Shown here one piece after another: positions 45,245 through 54,519 of a DNA stretch of 64,000 nucleotides (the first letter of the stretch is position 1; every line of letters starts with the position of its first letter). Under the pieces are notes generated by a model that saw only the letters and a list, made by a program, of their open reading frames with translations, did not search any database and was not told the origin of the DNA. The DNA comes from Bacteroidales bacterium. Lineage in GTDB: Bacteria > Bacteroidota > Bacteroidia > Bacteroidales > UBA932. The stretch lies in assembly GCA_017430365.1 (NCBI GenBank), contig JAFRNC010000009.1, positions 62,001 to 126,000 of the forward strand. Reading direction: 5' to 3'. Position numbers and translations under genes: made by a program.

Positions 45245-46057
45245 CCCTGCCACTGTCTCGTAGAAATTCTTGCTGATGGGGATCGGGGTGATTCCCGGAA
45301 TGTTTAGTTCCGCGACGATGAATCCGTATTTGTCCTTGCGGAGCACTTTCACATGTCTCGGATTGAGGAAATATGACCTGTGGCAGCGGACTATTCCCCT
45401 CTCCGTCACGACAGGCTCCACGCTCTTGAGCGAGTTGCGCAGTGAAAACTCCTTTACCGATCCAGCTTCCACGTAATAGATCCTGACATAGTTGATCTCC
45501 GCGTGCAGATAGAGTATCTGGGCGGCGTCGATGGCCAGTTTGAACCGGCCGTGTTCGTCGTTGAATTTGACGAGAGCCTCCTCCTCGACCGCCGGAGATT
45601 TCATCATCTCCTCAATCCTTGCATCTTCCTCCTGGATTATATGGTAGAGGATATGGAATGCATATACGAAAACAAGTGAGAAGAACAGAATCCTGAAACA
45701 ATAGGAGAATGCTCCGAAATAGGTGATTGCATCCTGCTTGAAGAGCCAGCTGTACAGGGCTGCGAAAAGGGCTGCAAAGGCAATCTCCCCGATGCACCAT
45801 ACGGCATAACGCCACCAGAGGGTCCTCTTTCTGGCGTAGGTGAAATGATAGACGGTACGGGATATTGCGAGGCATGCCATGGTGACTGCCCCGATCATCA
45901 CTATATGGAAACTGCTGTCGAATCCTCCGGCGGTGTAGAACGACTTTACGTCGAAAGGTGTGTAGAACATCAGGAATCCGATCAGGAACACGGCAAAGAC
46001 CGGGGCAATGAGCAATTCGGCCCAGAAACTCTTCTCTATCTTGACATAACCGTCCAT
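45236..46057 (-). CDS. LytTR-type membrane transcription regulator
   Basis: A protein of about 273 residues. Four membrane helices fill the first ~160 residues (LIAPVFAVFLIGFLMFY, IVMIGAVTMACLAI, RYAVWCIGEIAFAALFAALY, ILFFSLVFVYAFHILYHII). The C-terminal ~100 residues are a LytTR DNA-binding domain (DAAQILYLHAEINYVRIYYV, SLRNSLKSVEPVV, CHRSYFLNPRHVKVLRKD, IPISKNFYE). I choose the ATG at 46057 because a -7 box lies at 46110-46117; a longer frame to 46135 would begin upstream of it. The membrane part may sense an envelope signal. Targets are unknown. Confidence 0.8.
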   Translation of the reverse strand: MDGYVKIEKSFWAELLIAPVFAVFLIGFLMFYTPFDVKSFYTAGGFDSSFHIVMIGAVTMACLAISRTVYHFTYARKRTLWWRYAVWCIGEIAFAALFAALYSWLFKQDAITYFGAFSYCFRILFFSLVFVYAFHILYHIIQEEDARIEEMMKSPAVEEEALVKFNDEHGRFKLAIDAAQILYLHAEINYVRIYYVEAGSVKEFSLRNSLKSVEPVVTERGIVRCHRSYFLNPRHVKVLRKDKYGFIVAELNIPGITPIPISKNFYETVAGLL

Positions 46058-46109
46058 GGAACGAGTTGGAAAAAGGGTGTGATTAAAAAACAATTCTTGA
46101 TTTTCATCC

Positions 46110-46117
46110 CAAAAATA
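46110..46117 (-). promoter_or_regulatory. -7 box (TATTTTTG) of the LytTR gene
   Basis: A TAnnTTTG match on the minus strand, 52 nt before the chosen start at 46057. A TTTTG stands about 15 nt upstream. Confidence 0.45.
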
Positions 46118-46201
46118 GGCCATTTTTTCTGCCAAAACAACTTTTTACAACCACAGATGCGGTTTTTTTCACAACATCAATGATTTTTGTCTGAGCCGGA
46201 T

Positions 46202-46209
46202 TATCTTTG
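46202..46209 (+). promoter_or_regulatory. -7 box (TATCTTTG) of the acyl ligase gene
   Basis: An exact TAnnTTTG match 10 nt before the ATG at 46220 and 22 nt before the ATG at 46232. Confidence 0.6.
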
Positions 46210-46219
46210 CCGTGCAAAA

Positions 46220-47890
46220 ATGACATGCTGTATGAAGAACCCCGAGATCAAACACTATCTCACCCGATTCGAAGAGGTAACGCTTGCTAAATGGGAAAGG
46301 CAGGCGATGAGCGATTTCCGCGGCCGCGACTACACCTATGTGGAGGTTGCATCCCAGATAATGCGCCTTCATCTTTCTTTTGACAGCCTGGGAATCGCAA
46401 AGGGAGCGCATATCGCCCTGTGCGGAAAGAACTCCGCCCATTGGGGGATGGCTTTCCTTGCGGTTGTAACCTACGGCGCCGTCGCAGTTCCGATACTGTA
46501 TGACTTCACCCCCGAAGCGGTGATGGGCCTTGCCCTTCACTCCGATTGCGACCTCATCTTCACTGACGCGCGCACTGCGGCAAAACTTCCTCTCGGGAAA
46601 GCCGGGCGCCTGAAGGCGATCGTCAGCATCGACGATTATTCATGCCTGTGGGCTCCCGATTCCGGGGCGATGACTGCAGTAAACGGTGCCGAGGTCCTTT
46701 TCAACACCGCGTATCCCGCCGGTATCCGCAAGTCGGATGTCCATTTCGCAAAAGACGATCTCGATTCCCTGGAGGTCATCAATTATACTTCGGGAACGAC
46801 CGGGGATCCGAAAGGGATCATGCTTACCGGCCGCAATCTCAGCACGAACGTCCAGTATGCCCTCGAGGCAATCAAGGTCACGTATGACGACGATTCCATA
46901 TCCATGCTGCCTCTCGGCCACATGTATGGTATGACCTTCGAGTTCCTGTACACCTTCTGCGGCGGCAGCCATGTCCATTTCATCAGCAAAGCCCCGTCTC
47001 CGACCGTCCTTATGGCGGCCTTCTCTGAAATCAGGCCGTATATCCTCATTACCGTCCCCCTGGTGATAGAGAAAATCATCAAGGGAAAGGTTATACCCGT
47101 TCTTGAAAAGCCGGCTGTCAGGTTCCTGACCTCGATACCCGGAATCAGGAAAGTGTTCTACAGGATGGTGGGCCGTAAGGTGCTCAATGCCCTTGGCGGA
47201 AGGGTCCGCGAGATTCCTATCGGCGGAGCCCCGCTCAACCGCCGCGTGGAAGAGATCATGAGGAAGATAGGCCTTCCCTATGCCGTCGGTTACGGAATGA
47301 CCGAATGCGCCCCTCTGGTAGCCTATTCTCCTTTCGACAAGGCCGTGCTCGGGTCATGCGGACAGCCGATATCGAAGTATGAAGATTTGCGTATAGATTC
47401 TCCCGATCCCGCAAATGTCGCAGGGGAAGTGCAGGTGCGCGGTACCAACGTAATGTTGGGTTATTACAAGAATCCCGAGGCCAACGCGGCAGCCTTTACC
47501 CCGGACGGATGGCTGAAGACAGGGGACCTTGGAGTGATTGACGCCAATGGCAACGTCTTCCTGAAGGGCCGGAGCAAATACATGATCCTTACTGCGAATG
47601 GCCAGAACATTTATCCGGAGGAGATAGAGCATCTGGTGAACGCCATGCCGTGCGTAAGCGAATCCGTGGTAATCGGCCGCGGCCATGCTCTAGTGGCCCT
47701 TGTATCGCCTGACGCCGATCAGGTCGGTGCGCTCGCCCCCGGCGAGACGCTCGACATAGTGATGGCGCGCAACCTTGAGCATATCAACGCCCAACTGCCG
47801 TCTTACAGCAGGATATCAAAGATAGAGATTGTGGAGGGCGGTTTCGAACACACCCCTAAGCAGTCTGTCAAGAGGCAGAACCTTTCGTAA
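46220..47890 (+). CDS. AMP-forming long-chain fatty acid-CoA ligase
   Basis: A protein of about 556 residues of the ANL superfamily. It activates fatty acids with ATP to acyl-adenylates. The P-loop NYTSGTTGDPKG is complete, followed by SMLPLGHMYGMTFEF, GGAPLNRRVEEIMRKIG, the A5 motif VGYGMTECAPL, TGDLGVIDANG and the C-terminal hinge KGRSKYMILTANGQNIYPEE. An ATG at 46232 gives an equally good N-terminus. Its last 23 nt overlap the convergent AraC regulator gene. Confidence 0.9.
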   Translation: MTCCMKNPEIKHYLTRFEEVTLAKWERQAMSDFRGRDYTYVEVASQIMRLHLSFDSLGIAKGAHIALCGKNSAHWGMAFLAVVTYGAVAVPILYDFTPEAVMGLALHSDCDLIFTDARTAAKLPLGKAGRLKAIVSIDDYSCLWAPDSGAMTAVNGAEVLFNTAYPAGIRKSDVHFAKDDLDSLEVINYTSGTTGDPKGIMLTGRNLSTNVQYALEAIKVTYDDDSISMLPLGHMYGMTFEFLYTFCGGSHVHFISKAPSPTVLMAAFSEIRPYILITVPLVIEKIIKGKVIPVLEKPAVRFLTSIPGIRKVFYRMVGRKVLNALGGRVREIPIGGAPLNRRVEEIMRKIGLPYAVGYGMTECAPLVAYSPFDKAVLGSCGQPISKYEDLRIDSPDPANVAGEVQVRGTNVMLGYYKNPEANAAAFTPDGWLKTGDLGVIDANGNVFLKGRSKYMILTANGQNIYPEEIEHLVNAMPCVSESVVIGRGHALVALVSPDADQVGALAPGETLDIVMARNLEHINAQLPSYSRISKIEIVEGGFEHTPKQSVKRQNLS

Positions 47891-48686
47891 TCGTCTCCCT
47901 GAACTGGGAAGGGGTACACCCTTCATTCTTCTTGAAGAATCGTGTGAAGTAGGACTGGTCGTCGATGCCTACGGCCGCCGCTATTTCGGAAACCTGGAGG
48001 ACTCCCTGTTTCAGCAGTGATTTCGCAAGGTTGAGCCTGGATATCTCTATCCAGTCCATGGCTGAGTGGCCGGTGTGGCTTCTGACCAGCCTGTTGAGGT
48101 AATTCGGGGTTATGCAGAGTTCTTCGGCATAATCGGAAACCTTCGCCGGCTTGCGGTTCCTGTCGAACAGGCGCTCGAGGAATCTGTTCACAATCGCGTT
48201 GCCGGGGTGTGTTTTCTGGACCGGCAGCCGGCAGAGGAAAAGGTCGAGGGCGCTGGTTACCTGGGCGAAATCCCCTTTTTTCCATGCTTTCAGCATCACT
48301 TCCAGAAGTGAAGCGGTGAAGGCGGCCTCTTCAGGACTGAATGTCTGAAGGATGGGGTGCGGGTCATGCAGGCACTCGTAGGAGACATCCTTGGGTGCAA
48401 GTATTGAAAAACCGCACTCATAACTGTAGTTTTCCTTGAAGTACAGGACTCTGAAGGGGATGTTCCTCGGTATCATCACCACCTGGCCGGCTTTGCAGAG
48501 GAAGGGCTCACCTTCGATCTCCAGCAGTATTTCCCCCTTGATAAGGAAAGCGAACGAGAAGAAGGGAAGAACGGTCTGAGGGACTTCGGAAACGTCGAAA
48601 TAACCCACTCTCTCCTCTTTCCGTATGGAGAAACGGAATGAGGAGAGATCTTTCGCGGTATTCCAATATGGTTCTATGCGGGACAT
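47868..48686 (-). CDS. AraC family regulator with cupin domain
   Basis: A 272-residue regulator. The N-terminal ~150 residues are a cupin-like sensor (FFSFAFLIKGEILLEIEGEP, GQVVMIPRNIPFRVLYF). The C-terminal ~100 residues are an AraC helix-turn-helix (KVSDYAEELCITPNYLNRLV, QVSEIAAAVGIDDQSYFTRF, GCTPSQFRE). It probably senses a small molecule and controls nearby or carbohydrate-related genes; the ligand is unknown. The following membrane protein gene lies upstream on the same strand (3-nt gap), so the two are co-transcribed. Confidence 0.88.
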   Translation of the reverse strand: MSRIEPYWNTAKDLSSFRFSIRKEERVGYFDVSEVPQTVLPFFSFAFLIKGEILLEIEGEPFLCKAGQVVMIPRNIPFRVLYFKENYSYECGFSILAPKDVSYECLHDPHPILQTFSPEEAAFTASLLEVMLKAWKKGDFAQVTSALDLFLCRLPVQKTHPGNAIVNRFLERLFDRNRKPAKVSDYAEELCITPNYLNRLVRSHTGHSAMDWIEISRLNLAKSLLKQGVLQVSEIAAAVGIDDQSYFTRFFKKNEGCTPSQFRETITKGSAS

Positions 48687-48689
48687 CTT

Positions 48690-49334
48690 TTATGCTTCGG
48701 GTACTTCGGTGTCATCCACCGGGGTTTCTGGAGCGATGATGGTATCCGCTTTCTTGGAGAAGAAATCGTACATGACACCTTCGACGGCGACCATGATCGC
48801 GCCTAAGACGATGGCTGCCAGGAAGCAGAGTACGATACCGGCTTTCGGGACAAGGGCCAGGAGCGCACAGATGAGGCCGATGCAGATGGCGCATATGAGC
48901 TCGAGGGCGAATATCCGCCACTTGTTTCCGTAAGTGGTGTCGTAGCTCAGTTTGAGCGATTTCAGGGGCGAGACATTCTTGTCGAGGTAGAAATAGATGG
49001 CGAAACCCCATGCGATGCTCATGACTAGTGCAGGGAAGAACATGAAGAACATCGAAACGGTGATGCCCATGTAGAGAAGCCCGAGCAGCAGGAAGAAACC
49101 GCTGAGACCCTTGAAATTGTCTTTGGCGAAGATAGCGGTGGGATCTACCTTCTCGCCGCGGCCGACGGCTATGACGGCTTTATATAGACCGATGGTCGTT
49201 CCGACGTTGAGGTAGGGGATCCAGAAGGTCAGCGCATAAAGGATGACCATCACAAGCAGGGGCAGAAAATTCCTGAGACCATAACGGACGCCTTCCTTGA
49301 TGGTCTCCATGATGTCGAGTTTCTCTGTGGTCAT
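48690..49334 (-). CDS. integral membrane protein, DUF975/YciC-like
   Basis: A 214-residue protein with about five membrane segments (LPLLVMVILYALTFWI, GFFLLLGLLYMGITVSMFFMF, IAWGFAIYFYL, LICAICIGLICALLALV, CFLAAIVLGAIMVAVEGVMY) and an acidic C-terminal tail (APETPVDDTEVPEA). The spacing resembles DUF975/YciC-type membrane proteins, a weak match. The role is unknown. It is first in the unit with the AraC gene. Confidence 0.65.
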   Translation of the reverse strand: MTTEKLDIMETIKEGVRYGLRNFLPLLVMVILYALTFWIPYLNVGTTIGLYKAVIAVGRGEKVDPTAIFAKDNFKGLSGFFLLLGLLYMGITVSMFFMFFPALVMSIAWGFAIYFYLDKNVSPLKSLKLSYDTTYGNKWRIFALELICAICIGLICALLALVPKAGIVLCFLAAIVLGAIMVAVEGVMYDFFSKKADTIIAPETPVDDTEVPEA

Positions 49335-49366
49335 GGTTGTAAGGTTTTATTGGTTTATGTTTTCTG

Positions 49367-49374
49367 CAAATTTA
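49367..49374 (-). promoter_or_regulatory. -7 box (TAAATTTG) of the membrane protein gene
   Basis: A TAnnTTTG match on the minus strand, 32 nt before the ATG at 49334, in an A+T-rich spacer. Confidence 0.55.
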
Positions 49375-49412
49375 TAAATATTTATTGAAAAACAATAAAT
49401 ATTTAAGAAAAA

Positions 49413-50522
49413 TTAATCAATCAGCACGCGTTTGACGCGCCGGGGCACCGATGTGAAGATCTCGTAGGGGATGGTGTCGAGTATCCTGGCCAGGTCTGCG
49501 GCTGTGGGGTTCTCGCCGAATATGGTCACTGTATCGCCTTCCTTGCAGTCTATTCCGGTCACGTCGATCATGCACATGTCCATGCAGATGTTGCCGAGGG
49601 TGGGAGCGAGTTTTCCTCCGACTTCGAAACTGGCGTTGCCGCAGCCGAGGTGCCGGTTGATGCCGTCGGCGTATCCTACACACAGAGTGGCCGAGCGCGT
49701 GACGCCCGAGTGAAGTTTGCCGTGGCGGCCGTAGCCTACGGTTCCGTCTTCGGGGAGGAGGTCCTTGATCTGGAGGATGGGGCAGCGGTAGAATGCGGCA
49801 GGTTTGAGATCCTTCGAGCCGGCGGCGCTGATTCCGTAGATTCCTATGCCCAGGCGGACCATGTCGTACTGGTACTGGGTGAACCTTTCGATTCCCGCGG
49901 AGTTCAGGACGTGGCGGATCGGTTTGTAGGGGAGCGATTCCATGATCCTGGTGCTCAGCTTTTCGTAGAGGGCGATCTGCCCGAGCGTGAATTCATCGTG
50001 CTGCGCCTCGTCGGAGGCGGCAAGGTGGGTGTAGAGTCCTTCGAGGTGGATTTCCGGACTCTCTTTGACGAAATCAATGAGTTCCTGTATCTCCCGCTCC
50101 ATGAAACCGAGCCTGTGCATGCCCGTATCGATGTTGATGTGTACCGGATAGTCGCGGCGTCCGAGTTTGCGGAGTTCTCCGCGGAGCCTGCGCAGGGCAT
50201 AGATGTCAGGGATGCCCGGTTGAAGGTTGTACTGGATTATCTCGGGATAATCTTCAGTGCCTGTAGTCAGTACCAGGATGGGGAGGGTGATGCCGGCCCT
50301 TCGCAACTCGACCCCTTCACTAGGAAGGGCGACTCCGAGATAGTCAGCTCCGAACTCCTCCATCTCCATTGCAAAGGGGACGGCTCCGTGTCCGTAACCG
50401 TTGGCCTTGACCAAAACCAGAATTTTCGTGCTTGGTTTGAGGAGTGAACGAAAATGGCGATAATTGCTCTGAATGCCGCTGCGGCTTAGTTCAAGGCGGG
50501 CAAGAGGAGTATTTTGTATCAT
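49413..50522 (-). CDS. alr: alanine racemase
   Basis: A 369-residue PLP enzyme that interconverts L- and D-alanine for peptidoglycan. The PLP lysine motif is VLVKANGYGHGA near residue 37. The catalytic Tyr region is RSATLCVGYADGINR, and the C-terminal GNICMDMCMIDVT is a family signature. Length is normal. No ddl or mur gene adjoins it; it has its own -7 box. Confidence 0.96.
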   Translation of the reverse strand: MIQNTPLARLELSRSGIQSNYRHFRSLLKPSTKILVLVKANGYGHGAVPFAMEMEEFGADYLGVALPSEGVELRRAGITLPILVLTTGTEDYPEIIQYNLQPGIPDIYALRRLRGELRKLGRRDYPVHINIDTGMHRLGFMEREIQELIDFVKESPEIHLEGLYTHLAASDEAQHDEFTLGQIALYEKLSTRIMESLPYKPIRHVLNSAGIERFTQYQYDMVRLGIGIYGISAAGSKDLKPAAFYRCPILQIKDLLPEDGTVGYGRHGKLHSGVTRSATLCVGYADGINRHLGCGNASFEVGGKLAPTLGNICMDMCMIDVTGIDCKEGDTVTIFGENPTAADLARILDTIPYEIFTSVPRRVKRVLID

Positions 50523-50542
50523 TTTAGTCGTGATTTATCATA

Positions 50543-50550
50543 CAAAAATA
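50543..50550 (-). promoter_or_regulatory. -7 box (TATTTTTG) of alr
   Basis: A TAnnTTTG match on the minus strand, 20 nt before the alr start. Confidence 0.55.
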
Positions 50551-50581
50551 GATAAATGACGACAATGTTGTTTTCACTTTT

Positions 50582-51214
50582 TCAAGTTTTTTTACTATAG
50601 CATAACATCAGGTTCCGGGTGTATGTCACGAGCCCGAATCCCTGAGCCAGAATGACCACGGGATCGCGGCGGATGATGCCGTATGCAAGTATCGCAGCGG
50701 AGCCGGCGATGCTGATGATCCAGAAACCGGCCGGAAGGAGAGACTCGCCACGGCGGGCTGAGAAAACGGCCTGGTACAGGAACCTCAGCGAGAATACGAT
50801 CTGGCCGGCGGTGCCGAAGAGAAGGAGGCTGCGCGGAATGTCGCCGTTCCTGAAGAGAGTGTCGGCGACATTGCTCCAGTCTGCGGCCATGTGGCAGAGC
50901 GCCGCTACGGGAACCGCCATGAGAAGTATTATCACGGGAGTCTTCCATTTCCCGATCCTGTTCCACAGGCCCTTCGCCCCCATGTTCCATATATAGGCGT
51001 AATAACCGATGACCTGCCCGAGCATCAGGGCGAAATCCTCACGAAGCCATCCGTAGATGAAAAAGATCAGTGAGGCCGCGAGGCTCAGCACCCAGAAGAC
51101 GGAGGGATTGACCACTTTCCGTGCCTTCTCGGAGAGAACCCACTGCACGAGCATCCTGGCGGAGAAAAGTCCCTGTGCCAGAAGTCCGAGCGAGTAGATC
51201 CAGATATTGTCCAT
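50582..51214 (-). CDS. LAB_N-type membrane protein (lipid-A-disaccharide synthase N-terminal domain)
   Basis: A 210-residue membrane protein made of two similar halves. Each half has the LAB_N pattern of helices with Gln-rich turns: GLLAQGLFSARMLVQW and WVLSLAASLIFFIYGW in the first, GTAGQIVFSLRFLYQAVFSA and FWIISIAGSAAILAYG in the second. Such proteins stand next to glycosyltransferases that make lipid-linked sugars; here the GT2 gene overlaps by 1 nt. Exact function is unknown. Confidence 0.8.
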   Translation of the reverse strand: MDNIWIYSLGLLAQGLFSARMLVQWVLSEKARKVVNPSVFWVLSLAASLIFFIYGWLREDFALMLGQVIGYYAYIWNMGAKGLWNRIGKWKTPVIILLMAVPVAALCHMAADWSNVADTLFRNGDIPRSLLLFGTAGQIVFSLRFLYQAVFSARRGESLLPAGFWIISIAGSAAILAYGIIRRDPVVILAQGFGLVTYTRNLMLCYSKKT

Positions 51215-51948
51215 CAGTCGAGGTTGCCGCCGTCTATGCGGTAGTCAATATAGCGTTTCTTCATCCAGCGGAATGCGAAACAGTCGTTGAAGGGGCCCCA
51301 GAGACGGTTGAAAAGGTGATACTTAGCCTTTCCGGCAGTGCGGGGATAGTGCCTGACCGGAATCTGCATGACCCTGCCGCCGGCCATCTGTACCAGGGCG
51401 GGGAAGAAGCGGTGCATGCCGGTGAAGATCGGCAGTTTCCTGGCGCATTCGGTCTGGAACACCTTGAGTGGGCATCCGGTGTCGGAAACGCCGTCATGGG
51501 TCATCATCCTGCGCCATCCGTTGGCTATCTTCGAGGACACCCGCTTTACGAAACCGTCGTTGCGCGTCACCCTTATCCCGGTTACGAGCTGATAGTCTGC
51601 CGCATGGGGGAGAAGCAGGTTGAAATCGTCCGGATCGGTCTGGAGGTCGGCGTCGATATAACCGGCGTATGGAGATTCGCAGGCGTCGAAGCCGGCCTTG
51701 AGGGCTGCGCTCAGGCCGCAGTTCTTTTCGAAAGCCAGATAGTAGAAGTCCCTGTGCCTTCTGCAGATTTCGGAGAGCATCTCTTTTCCGCCGTCGGTAG
51801 AACCGTCGTCAATGAACAGGACGCAGGCCGGTTTCATCGAGGAATGCTCCAGATAGGCTGACAGTTTTTCCCCGAGACGCTCAAGATTCTCGCGCTCGTT
51901 GAAGACGGGTACGATGATTGTAAACTGATACGATGCAGTGGCGTTCAT
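51214..51948 (-). CDS. GT2 polyprenyl-phosphate sugar transferase (DPM1/ArnC-like)
   Basis: A 244-residue GT2 enzyme without long membrane helices. The fold is clear: FTIIVPVFNERENLERL, CVLFIDDGSTDGGKEML, AALKAGFDACESPYAGYIDA (DxD: DADLQTDPDD), and the later GCPLKVFQTECARKLPIF and HYPRTAGKAKYHLF. It resembles dolichol-phosphate mannose synthases and ArnC, so it likely loads a sugar onto undecaprenyl phosphate. With the LAB_N protein it probably modifies a surface glycan. Confidence 0.87.
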   Translation of the reverse strand: MNATASYQFTIIVPVFNERENLERLGEKLSAYLEHSSMKPACVLFIDDGSTDGGKEMLSEICRRHRDFYYLAFEKNCGLSAALKAGFDACESPYAGYIDADLQTDPDDFNLLLPHAADYQLVTGIRVTRNDGFVKRVSSKIANGWRRMMTHDGVSDTGCPLKVFQTECARKLPIFTGMHRFFPALVQMAGGRVMQIPVRHYPRTAGKAKYHLFNRLWGPFNDCFAFRWMKKRYIDYRIDGGNLD

Positions 51949-51974
51949 ACGGCGGATGTTCTGCGAAAACCGTG

Positions 51975-51982
51975 CAAAGATA
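51975..51982 (-). promoter_or_regulatory. -7 box (TATCTTTG) of the GT2-LAB_N unit
   Basis: An exact TAnnTTTG match on the minus strand, 26 nt before the ATG at 51948. Confidence 0.6.
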
Positions 51983-52052
51983 GGATTTTGTTTTTGGAGA
52001 ATTCAATAATAATATGTAATTATGTAATTTGAAACGGGTTCAAGGAGTCTGG

Positions 52053-54050
52053 ATGAAACGGTTTTTGACAATGCTCATCGCCCTTGTGGCGTTCACGGTA
52101 CAGCTCTGGGCCGTGAAGGCCTGGCCATATCCCGTGACCGTCACGCAGCCCGACGGCACGTCGCTGGTCATCAGGATACACGGCGACGAGAACCGTTCAT
52201 GGACGACCCTGGCCGACGGCAGGCCCGTGTTCCAGGATTCCGACGGATTCTGGCGCGTGACCGACTCGCTCCCCTCCCCGGAAGGGATCCGCAAGAAGCT
52301 CGACCCGGAAGGGGGAGCCATCTCCATGTTCTTCGCCACCAAATCCCCTGTCCGCGTGAGGACGATCGTGATACCCGTTCAGTTTGCTGACCGCAAATTC
52401 ACGGTCCCCTCACCCCGCGCAGCCATCTACAACCTGTTCAACCAGCAGAACTACAGGGAGAACGGGGCTACCGGCAGTGTCCTGGACTATTTCCGCGACA
52501 ATCTCGGGGGATACGGCAATTTCACTTTCGACGTCTGCGACGTGGTGACCCTTCCCGGCGAAGTCGCCGTGTACGGGGCCAATGCCGGCGGAGTCACCGA
52601 CCGCAACATCAAACAACTTGTCGTCCATGCCTGCGAGGCCGCCGACAGGGCGGGAGTCGATTTCTCCCTCTATGATTTCGACCGCGACGGAATAGTAGAC
52701 AATGTCTTCATCCTGTTCGCCGGCCACAATGAAGCCGAGGGCGGCGGAGACAATACTCTCTGGCCCCAGTCATGGAATATTTCCGACACCGGCCTTTCCC
52801 TCGACGGGATGAGGATTTCCAATTTCTCGCTCTATTCCGAATACTCGGGTCCTTCCGGCTACCAGTTCGCCGGCATAGGCTCGATATGCCACGAATACTG
52901 TCATTTCCTCGGACTTCCCGACCTGTACGATGTGAACGGTGAGACGGAGGGCGCCGGTCCCGGATTGTTTGGCACGCTTTCCATAATGGACCGGGGCAAC
53001 TATAACAACGAAGGCCGGACTCCTCCCTATCTTACCGTATTCGAACGCCAGATGCTGGGTCTGACCGGAACGGAAAGTATACGCAACGAGCAGGAACTGC
53101 TTATCCCCCCCGTTCAGGACAACGCCGACGCCAGGGTGATCTCCGCCCATGTTTCGGGCGAAGATTTCTGGCTCGAATATCGCGACGGATCGAAATGGGA
53201 CGCCCATATCGGAGGAACCGGGCTGGTGGTATATCACATTGACAAAAGCCTGAACAAGGCGGGTTCCATGAACGCAAGGATGCGCTGGTCGTCCAATGCG
53301 GTCAACGGCTGCGCCGACCACCCCTGCGCCAGGTTCATATCTTCTGCAGGCGGGCTTCCTTCCGAAGTCGGTGACGCCTTTTTCCCGGGGCGGAGGGGCG
53401 TGACAGCGATACATTCCTCCAGCAACTTCCCCCTTATCGGATGGAGCGGGAAAGGGGCCGGATTCGGTCTCTCCGATATCACCCTCTCATCCGGAGGCAT
53501 ACGTCTCAATGTCGTCGCCGACGACAGCTGGGACCTTCCGGTTCTCGAAGGCTGGTCGATAGTTCCGGGCCAGACCTCTGCGCTTCTGGAGTGGCAGGCC
53601 GACAAGCAGGCCAGCGGCCAGTGGAATCTGCGCTGGGGAGCGGTGAACGGTATGACGAGCCATACTTCGTCGGTCGGGAACGGGACAAGCTATCTTTTCG
53701 AAGATCTCGAACCGGGCCAGGCATATTTCTGCGAACTCTGGTTCACCCAGTGGGACAAGACCGGCAGGGTCTACAGGATGGAGTTCCGGGCCCTGAACAG
53801 GTTGACTGACTACCCCCTCATCGGCGGCCTGGACAAGACATGGCGTGTGGGCGACCGTTTCCGCCTGTTCCTTCTCAACCCCGCCCAGGACCAGACAGGG
53901 GTCACATGGAGGATAGACGGCGAATCCTGCACGGAAGAATATTATTCATTCAACAGGACAGGGGCATTCCGGATACAGGCGACCATCACCTATTCGGACG
54001 GCTCGAAGGAGACCCTGACCAAAATACTGGAGGTAAAGGATGCAGAGTAG
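52053..54050 (+). CDS. M6 family secreted metalloprotease
   Basis: A 665-residue exported protease (signal peptide LTMLIALVAFTVQLWA). Residues ~100-400 are an M6 (immune inhibitor A-like) domain. The zinc motif is ICHEYCHFLGLPDLYD (His280, Glu281, His284), with GHNEAEGGG and a downstream IMDRGNYNN. A C-terminal ~200 residues hold Fn3-like and Ig-like beta domains (SALLEWQADKQASGQWNLRW; AFRIQATITYSDGS). The ATG at 52053 is preferred: a true Shine-Dalgarno-like AAGGAG lies 6 nt before it. It overlaps the next gene by 11 nt. Confidence 0.9.
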   Translation: MKRFLTMLIALVAFTVQLWAVKAWPYPVTVTQPDGTSLVIRIHGDENRSWTTLADGRPVFQDSDGFWRVTDSLPSPEGIRKKLDPEGGAISMFFATKSPVRVRTIVIPVQFADRKFTVPSPRAAIYNLFNQQNYRENGATGSVLDYFRDNLGGYGNFTFDVCDVVTLPGEVAVYGANAGGVTDRNIKQLVVHACEAADRAGVDFSLYDFDRDGIVDNVFILFAGHNEAEGGGDNTLWPQSWNISDTGLSLDGMRISNFSLYSEYSGPSGYQFAGIGSICHEYCHFLGLPDLYDVNGETEGAGPGLFGTLSIMDRGNYNNEGRTPPYLTVFERQMLGLTGTESIRNEQELLIPPVQDNADARVISAHVSGEDFWLEYRDGSKWDAHIGGTGLVVYHIDKSLNKAGSMNARMRWSSNAVNGCADHPCARFISSAGGLPSEVGDAFFPGRRGVTAIHSSSNFPLIGWSGKGAGFGLSDITLSSGGIRLNVVADDSWDLPVLEGWSIVPGQTSALLEWQADKQASGQWNLRWGAVNGMTSHTSSVGNGTSYLFEDLEPGQAYFCELWFTQWDKTGRVYRMEFRALNRLTDYPLIGGLDKTWRVGDRFRLFLLNPAQDQTGVTWRIDGESCTEEYYSFNRTGAFRIQATITYSDGSKETLTKILEVKDAE

Positions 54051-54519
54051 TACGATTTTCCGTTCCTGGCTCCGCATGGCGCTGCTGCTTTCCGCCGTCT
54101 CATTGACCATGGCGGTTTCCTGCCCGCATCCGGTTCCGCCGGAACCGGGTCCCGTCATTCCGGTTGATACGAAATCGAAAGAGCGCGTCCAGTTCGAATC
54201 CGTAACTTCCGAAGGCCTCTATCTCAAGGGCGAGAGCCTGATCACCTACGACATGACAGGCTTCCAGCGTGCCGCGAATCCCATCCGCAGGACATACCGC
54301 ATCCAGAGCGACGACCAGTCAAAGTATCTGCACATCTTATATACTGAGGCCTTACCTGCAGTGCAGGAAGATGAGGTGGAGTGTGAAATCCATTACGGAC
54401 TCTCCGCCGGGGAATCCACCACGCTCATAGTCAAGCTCGTGGTGGTCAAGCAGACTGACGAATACCTGTGGCTCTGGAACGAATTCCAGAAAGTCGGGCT
54501 GATGGTCCAGCGTCTATGA
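54040..54519 (+). CDS. small lipoprotein downstream of the M6 protease
   Basis: A 159-residue protein with a lipoprotein-like signal (LLLSAVSLTMAVSC, Cys28) followed by a Pro-rich linker. The mature part is beta-rich (RVQFESVTSEGLYLKGESLI, RTYRIQSDDQSKYLHI, ESTTLIVKLVVV), like a small Ig-type or DUF domain. No family is recognised. It overlaps the protease gene by 11 nt and the next gene by ATGA; it could aid or anchor the protease. Confidence 0.65.
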   Translation: MQSSTIFRSWLRMALLLSAVSLTMAVSCPHPVPPEPGPVIPVDTKSKERVQFESVTSEGLYLKGESLITYDMTGFQRAANPIRRTYRIQSDDQSKYLHILYTEALPAVQEDEVECEIHYGLSAGESTTLIVKLVVVKQTDEYLWLWNEFQKVGLMVQRL

